This document shows positions 1-5,941 of a stretch of DNA of 21,518 nucleotides, piece after piece. Origin of the DNA: a virus. Made by a program: the position numbers and the translations under genes. Each line of letters starts with the position of its first letter. Position 1 is the stretch's first letter. The DNA is taken from the IMG/VR virus record IMGVR_UViG_3300040801_005901, positions 1 through 21,518 of that record, one strand, 5' to 3'. The notes under the pieces were generated by a model, which did not search any database, was not told the origin of the DNA, and was given only the letters and a program-made list of their open reading frames with translations.

Positions 1-135
1 AATAGGTGTGTAGCCTTTCAAACTTTTGAATTGTCCAGTCAATTTACCTGACTTTACAACGTCTTGTTTCCAAACGCCTTGCGAAACGCCCTCAACAACA
101 GTAAACAACTGCCTTCTATCAAGAAAACTTCTCAT
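1..135 (-). CDS. Partial CDS (first 45 codons), unknown tail-region protein
   Basis: An ATG at position 135 opens a reading frame that runs without a stop to the window edge, so only the N-terminal 45 residues are visible (begins MRSFLDRRQL, ends KSLKGYTPI). It starts one base after the TAA stop of the SET-domain gene, the same tight spacing used by the other genes here, which supports it as a real coding start. No Shine-Dalgarno sequence precedes it. The visible part is basic and has no motif I recognise. Its place at the distal end of a baseplate and fibre block suggests another fibre, adhesin or tail accessory protein, but that rests on position only. Confidence 0.6.
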   Translation of the reverse strand, partial: MRSFLDRRQLFTVVEGVSQGVWKQDVVKSGKLTGQFKSLKGYTPI

Positions 136-136
136 T

Positions 137-439
137 TTACCAAAATTTTACTTTTTCCTCGAGTTGAGGCGCTAAACGCAAAAACTCTTCATAATTTGAA
201 ACAATCTCTTCACCTGGGCTTATTTCTTTTTTTGCAAACAAAATTATATCACCCTTTTTTGTTTTTTTCAAAAACGTATTACTCTGCGCCTTTCCATGGT
301 TCACGTAATTACTCTTCAAAGAAAAAGAACCTTCCCCCTCACGCCAAATAATCATAATTTGTTCCCCCTTCTTCAAAGTAGAAGAAGCAAAAGCACCAAC
401 GCCATGTATTTTTGATTTACCAATGTAAATAGCTGCCAT
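137..439 (-). CDS. Small SET-domain protein (putative protein-lysine methyltransferase)
   Basis: A 100-residue protein made of little more than a SET domain, the fold that moves a methyl group from S-adenosylmethionine to lysine side chains. Visible signatures in order: the N-terminal GVGAFA motif (residues 13-18), an NH pair with a following Asn (N47, H48, N54) matching the NHxxxPN cofactor-binding element, and the C-terminal GEE-x3-NY element (76-83) with the catalytic-type Tyr at 83. There is no post-SET cysteine cluster. It is near the size of the compact viral vSET protein (about 119 residues). It sits 3 bases after a small tail protein gene and 1 base before the next gene, so it is co-transcribed with fibre genes. 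The fold call is fairly strong; the substrate is unknown and could be a virion, host or chromatin-like protein. Confidence 0.8.
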   Translation of the reverse strand: MAAIYIGKSKIHGVGAFASSTLKKGEQIMIIWREGEGSFSLKSNYVNHGKAQSNTFLKKTKKGDIILFAKKEISPGEEIVSNYEEFLRLAPQLEEKVKFW

Positions 440-442
440 CCA

Positions 443-688
443 TCAAAAATTGTCAAAAACATTTTCATTTTGCGAAATAAAATCGTCCCCTCCAAAAGGA
501 AAAAACGAAGTCCCATCATAATACCAAAAGGCATCATCATTTTTCACATAAACAACCAACCCCTCATAGGGGAAGTCTATATCGCTCAAATCAATAGAAT
601 CGTCTACTAAAGCCTTGGCATCAAGCGGTTTGGCAACGTTAGCTTGAAAATTGTTACTTACTTTTATGTCTCCTGTTGAAAACGGCAT
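443..688 (-). CDS. Small tail/fibre-associated protein
   Basis: An 81-residue acidic protein. Residues 13-60 contain PLDAKALVDD, then DLSDIDFPYEGLVVYVK, then a WYYDGT element. This resembles a short module common near phage fibres and tail appendages, in which a 'make parameters ready / value shown' pattern (P.dar..v....dl..i..pyeGm.vyv.....yy.y.gt.w) forms a small beta domain. It lies between the fibre-like 259-residue gene (3-base gap) and the SET gene (3-base gap). No enzyme motif is visible. Most likely a virion tail accessory or fibre-joining protein; the specific role is inferred from context and the module resemblance. Confidence 0.6.
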   Translation of the reverse strand: MPFSTGDIKVSNNFQANVAKPLDAKALVDDSIDLSDIDFPYEGLVVYVKNDDAFWYYDGTSFFPFGGDDFISQNENVFDNF

Positions 689-691
689 AAC

Positions 692-1471
692 TTAAAATTT
701 GAAGTCCAGTTCAAAATTGACTTGCGTAGTATCCGCATTGCTTTCATAAATGTTCATAAGCTCTGTTTGAACGCCATCAAACAAAGTGAAAGTAGAAGTT
801 CTTTTGGTGAACCCTGCCGTGACATCAAAATTGTTTTGATCAATTATAGCGGACAAATTGCCAAAAGCAGCAGGATAAACAAAATAATATCTTTCAAGAT
901 TTGGATTGAAAACAAGGTTATTCCTATCGCCTGGAGCCCAAATGTTCTTGTTCAAGTTTTTTATATCTGCTTCAACCAAGTTAGGAGCTCCAACACCATA
1001 ATAAGATGGCGCATAAAATCTTACAGTCTTGTTTATTACCAAAAGCCCTGCTTGATCAAAATTGGCTTCTAAGGTATAAGTTTTATCAGCCTCAACCCCT
1101 AAATCAGTATAAACAAAAGTATTGGTCTGCGGATTAACTAAAACAGTAGAACCTGTCTTCAAAAACACCTGCCTCAACCCGCCCGCCAAAACGAACGAAT
1201 CATCATTTGAATTTACAGCTCCATTGACATTTATATCGAACGCCTTTCCTTTCTCCCTTATGCCCAAATTTGAAAGATTTGCTGTTGCATCTATGAAAGG
1301 GTACAACAAACGCCTCAAAACTTCTTTAACTGGTTCCTCCAAAAAATCAGTTCCTGCTTCAATACCGCCAATCTTCAATGGTGTTGGCCTTGAGTCTGTA
1401 AACAAAAAGTTGGTATCCAACTCAATGTGGGTCAAAGGCGAACCCTTGTCAGTTCTTATTGTTGTGCTCAT
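692..1471 (-). CDS. Tail fibre / baseplate appendage protein
   Basis: A 259-residue protein. Its first 25 residues contain TDKGSPLTHIELDTNF, a form of the 'KGSPLTxxElDxNF' motif that often begins phage tail fibre and baseplate-attached proteins. Residues 30-75 (PLKIGGIEAGTDF, then LLYPFIDATANLS, then IREKG) form a second conserved-looking block. The rest is predicted to be beta-rich, with many Asn, Thr and aromatic residues and no enzyme motif. It lacks a signal peptide. The gene starts one base after the stop of the 131-residue gene. Placement just distal to the baseplate J gene fits a protein attached to the wedge periphery. It is short for a full receptor-binding fibre, so it may be the baseplate-proximal segment or a short fibre. 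Confidence 0.6.
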   Translation of the reverse strand: MSTTIRTDKGSPLTHIELDTNFLFTDSRPTPLKIGGIEAGTDFLEEPVKEVLRRLLYPFIDATANLSNLGIREKGKAFDINVNGAVNSNDDSFVLAGGLRQVFLKTGSTVLVNPQTNTFVYTDLGVEADKTYTLEANFDQAGLLVINKTVRFYAPSYYGVGAPNLVEADIKNLNKNIWAPGDRNNLVFNPNLERYYFVYPAAFGNLSAIIDQNNFDVTAGFTKRTSTFTLFDGVQTELMNIYESNADTTQVNFELDFKF

Positions 1472-1472
1472 A

Positions 1473-1868
1473 TCAAGGTGTTACGTAATCAGTTTGTTCC
1501 TCTACATAATCGCAAAAAACATAATCCCCACAGCCATCAATAGGCTCACAAGGATCATAAAGTAAAAACCCCGTATCAAAATCTATAAAATATCTTTCTG
1601 AATCGTCAGCTGTCACAACCAACTCACCATCTACATTAACATAGATATCTACTTCACTTGGAAGGTTTTCGGCCACGATATAAAGCTCCCCTTCAGAAAT
1701 ATCCACTTCATTCACCTGTATATTTTCTTGCGCTATACCAGCAACTACTATATAGGGCAAATCCGACACTTCCCCCTGACAATCAACCGACCCTACATAA
1801 GGATTGTCAATACGCAACCTCCTCACAGGCCTTTCAGTTAAAACAGTAAGGGTGTTTAAAATTTGCAT
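1473..1868 (-). CDS. Unknown acidic baseplate-region protein with Cys-rich C terminus
   Basis: A 131-residue, strongly acidic protein that I do not recognise. The middle (about 35-95) alternates hydrophobic and polar residues as in beta strands (for example EGELYIVAENL and DIYVNVDGELVV). The C-terminal 30 residues hold three closely spaced Cys (near 107, 112 and 118) in an acidic, aromatic context; a fourth Cys is near residue 30. These could bind a metal or form a disulfide, but no standard zinc motif is clear. The ATG overlaps the stop of the baseplate J gene by one base (TAATG), implying coupled translation. By position it is likely a baseplate or fibre adaptor protein. Confidence 0.5.
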   Translation of the reverse strand: MQILNTLTVLTERPVRRLRIDNPYVGSVDCQGEVSDLPYIVVAGIAQENIQVNEVDISEGELYIVAENLPSEVDIYVNVDGELVVTADDSERYFIDFDTGFLLYDPCEPIDGCGDYVFCDYVEEQTDYVTP

Positions 1869-3073
1869 TAAATGTAATTAACAACAGTGGTTTGAAAATT
1901 GAAATCAGCCCTTGTGGGGTAAAAAACAGGGTTTATTTCATTGTTTGCAGAAGAAATAATAGCTCCCGCCTTATCAAGCAACAAAAACCCCCTCACCCTC
2001 GGTACTTTGTTGTTTGGAACCCTTATATCCGTCCTTGGGAAAAACTTATCATCATAAACATAAGTGACACCGCTGACGCTTTTAGCTGCAAACAACAAAT
2101 CCTCCCATTCTATTCTTTCGCCCAATTTCCAATACCTATAATCTATAATTTTAGATATTGAAACTTGTATTTCTTTCCTTATAAGCTCAATATCTTGATC
2201 CTGGGCTATCTCAAGTCTCATACTAACATCAAATTCAAAAAACTCAACGCTCCTAAACTCAACGCCATTGTTTTGTACGCCAAACCAATCTGGAGCAAGG
2301 TCAGAAATAGAAAGATACTTGGCCGCAGAAGTATCAAGTTGCGCTATTTCGGCATTAGATAAATCCGTACCATCTTGCTTCAAAACGGCAATAATGGTTT
2401 TTCCCGTGCTTGACCTCCCCATATTAAAAATCCTCAATATGTCGGGATTGATAAGCATTAGTGCTTGCCGTAAATACTCCATCGTGTGTTTGGCAAGTAT
2501 ATTCACCCCGCCTCTTATACGATTTTTGAAATCTTCATCATTTTCTTCGTCCCTTCCCCCAAGCATGTAATACTCATTCGTCACGTATTGGTGGCCCGTC
2601 AACTGTTCACTTATTTCATTAACCGTGAAGGGTTCTACATTAGAAGCAAAACCATTTTGTTGGCTTTTTACCTTCACGTATTTGTACCCAATGTTGCCAA
2701 CAGTTTCGTCTTGCTCAAGCTCAAAAACAATACCGTGGTTCCCCGTAAAAGTGTGAACTGTTTTTTCATACAAGGTACCTGGCTCTGCTGCAATTCTCAA
2801 ATATCCAGAACTTGGCGAAGTAGAAAATCTCGGCGAAAACCCCCTGTCCCTTGCAATAAAATCAAGATATTCCCCATAAGCAAGATCAGGAAATATATGG
2901 GATTCAATAAGGGCTTGGTCCTTATTAACCTTTTGGCCAACTTTGGCAACTCCGTAAGCAATTCCATTTAAAACGCTCTCATCAGCAATTTTTGTAACTT
3001 TGTCTGTCCTCGCAAACAAGTTCTTTGCAAAAAATTCTTTGAATTTTTCAATGGTTTTTACCTTCGTTATCAT
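1868..3073 (-). CDS. Baseplate J-like wedge protein (T4 gp6-like)
   Basis: A 401-residue baseplate wedge component. In contractile tails the J/gp6 family forms the inner ring of the baseplate and links wedges around the hub. The family signature is the GGRDEENDEDFKNRI segment (172-186), the usual 'GG.d.EsdedfR.Ri' element in the centre of baseplate J proteins. It is preceded by a beta-rich part with GTLYEKTVHTFTG (99-111), matching the 'pGt...g..f.t' stretch, and followed by a helix-rich second half (YLRQAL, then IRKEIQVSISKII). The length is ordinary for the family. The start overlaps the preceding wedge gene by 4 bases. Neighbouring gp25-like and hub genes make this the standard baseplate order. 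Confidence 0.88.
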   Translation of the reverse strand: MITKVKTIEKFKEFFAKNLFARTDKVTKIADESVLNGIAYGVAKVGQKVNKDQALIESHIFPDLAYGEYLDFIARDRGFSPRFSTSPSSGYLRIAAEPGTLYEKTVHTFTGNHGIVFELEQDETVGNIGYKYVKVKSQQNGFASNVEPFTVNEISEQLTGHQYVTNEYYMLGGRDEENDEDFKNRIRGGVNILAKHTMEYLRQALMLINPDILRIFNMGRSSTGKTIIAVLKQDGTDLSNAEIAQLDTSAAKYLSISDLAPDWFGVQNNGVEFRSVEFFEFDVSMRLEIAQDQDIELIRKEIQVSISKIIDYRYWKLGERIEWEDLLFAAKSVSGVTYVYDDKFFPRTDIRVPNNKVPRVRGFLLLDKAGAIISSANNEINPVFYPTRADFNFQTTVVNYI

Positions 3074-4002
3074 ATCACAACATTTGTTTCAAACACCAAA
3101 CCATAAAAAGATTGAAAAGAAAACCTGACAAAAAGGCCATCTCCACGTCTTTCAAAAGACAAAACCTTGAAATCAAGAACCGTATCATCCTCATTGAAAA
3201 CCCTTGATATTTGCCTAACAAACAAAGGATAAGCAAAAGAAGCAAGATTATTACCAACAAATACTTCAGGGTCTATGCCCTTTGTAGGAAATTCAGGCAA
3301 ATCGCCTTGAAGTAAAGAACTCCCTATTTCTACAGTTTGTTTAAACGTTTCATTGGGCGTCAAAACCCTGAGATCGCTATCAGTAAACTCTAACAATCTT
3401 GCTACATCTTTTCCATAAAAATTCTCGCCCTCCATTGAATCAACTACACTTTGCAGCTTCAAATTGTTGAACTCAAGTAATTTATTCAATTCTAAAGAAG
3501 TTGATCCTACCAAATCATAATCTGTCTCTGACAAATCATTTTCTATGGCTATTTTACTCCACTCGTTATCAAAATCCTCGCTATCAAGTTTTTTTCTCGC
3601 TATTGACTCCAATGTTTCATACCGCCCCGCTTCATACCCAAACTGTATTTTGTTTGAAAAACCTCTCTTCCCCCTTGAGCTCCTCAAAAACTTCCAAGAC
3701 CTTTTGGTCAACAAAATCCTTTCCCTTATATCCTCAAGATACTCCGTATTCTCCCAATCTTCATACCTATCAAAAATCCTCTCATTGACCGCTATAAAAT
3801 TCAATATATCATTTACATCTTCTTTCAAAGTATCTAAAAACTCAAGTTTAGAAGAATCTATCTCACTTTGTGAACCAGCATAAAAAGACAAAACTTCCGG
3901 TAGAATTTCTTCAAAAAAGAACACGTAATTAGACAAAAAAAGCCTTAAATCAATACGGCTCGCCTTCTCAAATTTTTCAATAAATCTCAGTGTTATGTCC
4001 AT
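3070..4002 (-). CDS. Baseplate wedge protein with LysM-like and gp25-like domains
   Basis: A 310-residue protein with three visible parts. Residues 1-110 are helical and charged with no known motif. Residues about 119-173 look like a LysM-type module: FGYEAGRYETLESIARKKL is followed by WSKIAIENDL and a terminal LELN strand, as in LysM or XkdP-like baseplate proteins. Residues about 213-310 resemble the gp25/W-like wedge domain, with a GSSLLQGDLPEFPTKG start, a helix ending IRQISRVF-like (LFVRQISRVFNEDDTV), and the closing beta hairpin around RRGDGLFVRFSF. gp25 proteins help start sheath assembly on the baseplate. It follows the 252-residue gene by 1 base and overlaps baseplate J by 4. The domain calls are from pattern only; the gp25-like one is the better supported. 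Confidence 0.65.
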   Translation of the reverse strand: MDITLRFIEKFEKASRIDLRLFLSNYVFFFEEILPEVLSFYAGSQSEIDSSKLEFLDTLKEDVNDILNFIAVNERIFDRYEDWENTEYLEDIRERILLTKRSWKFLRSSRGKRGFSNKIQFGYEAGRYETLESIARKKLDSEDFDNEWSKIAIENDLSETDYDLVGSTSLELNKLLEFNNLKLQSVVDSMEGENFYGKDVARLLEFTDSDLRVLTPNETFKQTVEIGSSLLQGDLPEFPTKGIDPEVFVGNNLASFAYPLFVRQISRVFNEDDTVLDFKVLSFERRGDGLFVRFSFQSFYGLVFETNVVI

Positions 4003-4003
4003 C

Positions 4004-4762
4004 TTACCTATTCAAAACATTATCAGCACGTCTTAAAGTCAAAGACTTTGTTTTGTTAAATAGCTCTGTAGCCCCGTCAGTCATAACTTTAGAAGTGGCA
4101 ATGCTAACAAGAGAGGTAAACTTATTCTTTTTACTCAACTCCCTCAAAGGCGCCAAAACCTTGAAATTTGCGTTATAATTCCACATGGAAGTACGCTGCA
4201 AATTTTGAGAAAAGCTAAAATTCTCTGGCTCTACAACCCATTGCGTGTTGAAAGCAAGGTTGTAAAAATACATCATCTTAGGTTGATTGAACTTGTCCAA
4301 GTGGTAAAAATCCCTCACCATTTTATCAAGCACCTTTGTAACCCCGTATCCAGTTTTTATGGAAGAACTAAATTCGTTAGAATTTGCCTCCTCACCAGAA
4401 AAAGACCCAAAACCAAACCCAGAAGCAAGCAAATTAGTAGAACCAACCAAAAATTTGAACCTCCTCCCAAAATTACCGCTCATCTTTATTTGCTTTGGAA
4501 TGAAAGTCGGGTTTGTTATTGAAACAACACCCGCACTTGTTTTTTTCACATTATTAGGTGAAGGATATGTTTCATTCAAATCTTCCGGCAAAATAGGAAA
4601 AACAAGCAGCTGAATAGTGCTATCCTCTGAATCAACAAGCTCTAAAGCTACTGAATAAAATTCAAATTCGTCTGGAAAAGTTGCATGTAAAGCTGACCTC
4701 GCTGTACCCAAAATAGCCTTTTGGGACTCCGAGAATAAAGTATCTGAAATGTTGAGTGCCAT
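4004..4762 (-). CDS. Baseplate protein, probable hub-tube adaptor / tube initiator
   Basis: A 252-residue protein. The N-terminal third has a pattern seen in phage baseplate and gpU/gp53-like proteins: FYSVALELVDS (35-45), then a hydrophobic strand ending in FPILPEDLNETYP (55-67), then KTSAGVVS (74-81), FIPKQI and SGNFGRRFKF (95-104). This 'F..lP..l....p......ts.Gv........P..i...G.FGR' layout is typical of proteins that join the tube to the hub. The C-terminal part is helical and basic. No enzymatic motif or membrane segment is visible. It follows the Gly-Thr repeat gene by 16 bases and precedes the wedge gene by 1 base. The exact equivalent (gp48, gp53, gp54 or XkdP-like) cannot be decided by eye. 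Confidence 0.5.
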   Translation of the reverse strand: MALNISDTLFSESQKAILGTARSALHATFPDEFEFYSVALELVDSEDSTIQLLVFPILPEDLNETYPSPNNVKKTSAGVVSITNPTFIPKQIKMSGNFGRRFKFLVGSTNLLASGFGFGSFSGEEANSNEFSSSIKTGYGVTKVLDKMVRDFYHLDKFNQPKMMYFYNLAFNTQWVVEPENFSFSQNLQRTSMWNYNANFKVLAPLRELSKKNKFTSLVSIATSKVMTDGATELFNKTKSLTLRRADNVLNR

Positions 4763-4778
4763 ATTATTGTATATAACT

Positions 4779-5018
4779 CTAAGAAATTGTTCCTGTTCCT
4801 GTGCCTGTTCCTGTGCCTGGCAAGGGGCCTGTTGGGGAAGCCGTTGTTGTAACAGTTGTCACGTTTACATTTACAGTTCCTGTTTTCACATATCCATCAA
4901 TAACATCAGCAAGCAAATCAGCAAATTTTTCTTCAGCCCCTTCAGGGTCTTTGACTTGCTTCATTTGTTTCAAGACACCTAAAATCCCTTGTTTCAATAA
5001 TTCTTTTTGTAACGGCAT
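4779..5018 (-). CDS. Small spike-associated protein with C-terminal Gly-Thr repeats
   Basis: A 79-residue protein in two parts. Residues 1-45 are helical (QKELLKQGILGVLKQM, then EEKFADLLADVIDGYVKTGTV), a pattern that I associate with a small conserved protein coded directly after gp5-like spikes in several myoviruses. Residues 46-79 are Thr-, Val- and Gly-rich and end in five Gly-Thr pairs before IS-stop, encoded by five near-perfect hexamers at 4791-4820. It starts 2 bases after the spike stop. It lacks the PAAR motif, so it is not a classical spike tip, yet its place suggests a spike- or hub-associated part. Function is otherwise unknown. Confidence 0.6.
   Translation of the reverse strand: MPLQKELLKQGILGVLKQMKQVKDPEGAEEKFADLLADVIDGYVKTGTVNVNVTTVTTTASPTGPLPGTGTGTGTGTIS
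4791..4820 (-). repeat. Short tandem hexamer repeat encoding (Gly-Thr)5
   Basis: Five hexamers, read on the plus strand as TCCTGT, TCCTGT, GCCTGT, TCCTGT, GCCTGG, lie end to end inside the 3' end of the 79-residue gene. On the coding strand each gives a Gly-Thr pair. Because the unit is a multiple of three, gain or loss of units by replication slippage would change the length of the tail without breaking the frame. Confidence 0.85.
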
Positions 5019-5020
5019 TT

Positions 5021-5941
5021 TTAATCAGTTTTTGTCTTTTTTGAAAGAATACTGCTCAATTTCGCTTTTATTGCAGTGAATTCCGCTATATTGATAGGTG
5101 TACCACTCGGCCCAACACCTGTCGGCACTGTCAGCTTTTCTATGGCGCTTATGAGCTTTTCAAGCTCACCCTTCAAGGTTTCCCCCAAAACCAAACTTTC
5201 CTTGCCGCTGCCAAACAAAATTTCATCCGCTTTCAATTGATAATTTTTCGTTTCAATACTTATTTCCCCGTCCTTTATAGTTATTACATTTTCAAATTCG
5301 TCCTTCATCGTAAAACCAACACCCTTTTGATACTTTATAGATGTTGTTTTTTCATCATCATCTTTGTTTCTCACTAAAATTTCAAATTCCTTTTGAGTTT
5401 CAAGGAGAACCTTTTTTTTAGCAAATAAATGCGCCAAATGAGTTGATGACACTTTCCAGGCCCCTTCTGCCCCTGAAACCCTAAACTCCATAAAACCACC
5501 TTCAGGGTTGTCTGAAGAAAATGACATATCACCTTCTTCACCGTCTAAAGAAATACAAACAGAACTTTCGCCCTTAGACTTTACTATTTCCCAATAATTT
5601 TCCCTCAAAACAGATATGTCTACTTCCTTTTGATTTTGCCTCAAAGTGCCAACAACAACTGGGTAATTTTCCTTGTGTAAAGTCAAAAACACAACCAAAG
5701 TACCAAGCTGAAACTCACCCGCCTTTTCAGGAAATTCCAACCTTTTCATTATGTCAGCATCAACTGGAACATGATGAAAAATCTCATTTTCAAAAGTTGT
5801 AAAAGAAACTGTATTAGTAGAATAGCAATAATTAACAAACGCCTCCCTCTCCACCCCTTTCGGCAAAAAGACATAAGCCAGCCCCGCACTGGGCTTAAAG
5901 CCAGGCACTTTCCTCAAACCTAAATCCTGCTTCCTACTCAT
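5021..5941 (-). CDS. Baseplate spike / central puncturing protein (gp5-like, no lysozyme)
   Basis: A 306-residue protein with the plan of a trimeric tail spike. The N-terminal part (about 15-105) is consistent with an OB-type domain: a strand-rich region ending in FQLGTLVVFLTL, then YPVVVGTLRQ, the usual 'G..v.v.f......pvvlG.l' of gpV/gp5. Residues 110-250 are short alternating strands (ISLDGEEGDMSFSS, KKVLLETQKEFEILV, VITIKDGEISIETKNYQLKA), as in a beta-helix. The C-terminal stretch (257-300) has KGELEKLISAIEKL, TVPTGVGPSGTPIN and AIKAKLSSILSKK, a segment shared by many spike and gp5-like proteins. No lysozyme or other catalytic motif is seen. The start overlaps the hub gene by 8 bases and the next gene follows after 2, so hub and spike are translationally linked. 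Confidence 0.8.
   Translation of the reverse strand: MSRKQDLGLRKVPGFKPSAGLAYVFLPKGVEREAFVNYCYSTNTVSFTTFENEIFHHVPVDADIMKRLEFPEKAGEFQLGTLVVFLTLHKENYPVVVGTLRQNQKEVDISVLRENYWEIVKSKGESSVCISLDGEEGDMSFSSDNPEGGFMEFRVSGAEGAWKVSSTHLAHLFAKKKVLLETQKEFEILVRNKDDDEKTTSIKYQKGVGFTMKDEFENVITIKDGEISIETKNYQLKADEILFGSGKESLVLGETLKGELEKLISAIEKLTVPTGVGPSGTPINIAEFTAIKAKLSSILSKKTKTD

Noticed and set aside
3075-3260. Minus-strand frame inside the gp25-like gene in another phase
   Set aside because: Fully inside the gp25-like domain, hydrophobic and low in complexity; no ribosome-binding site and no reason for overlap.
4791-4820. Hexamer repeats considered as a CRISPR or regulatory array
   Set aside because: Units are contiguous without spacers and lie in frame at the end of a gene; a coding microsatellite explains them.
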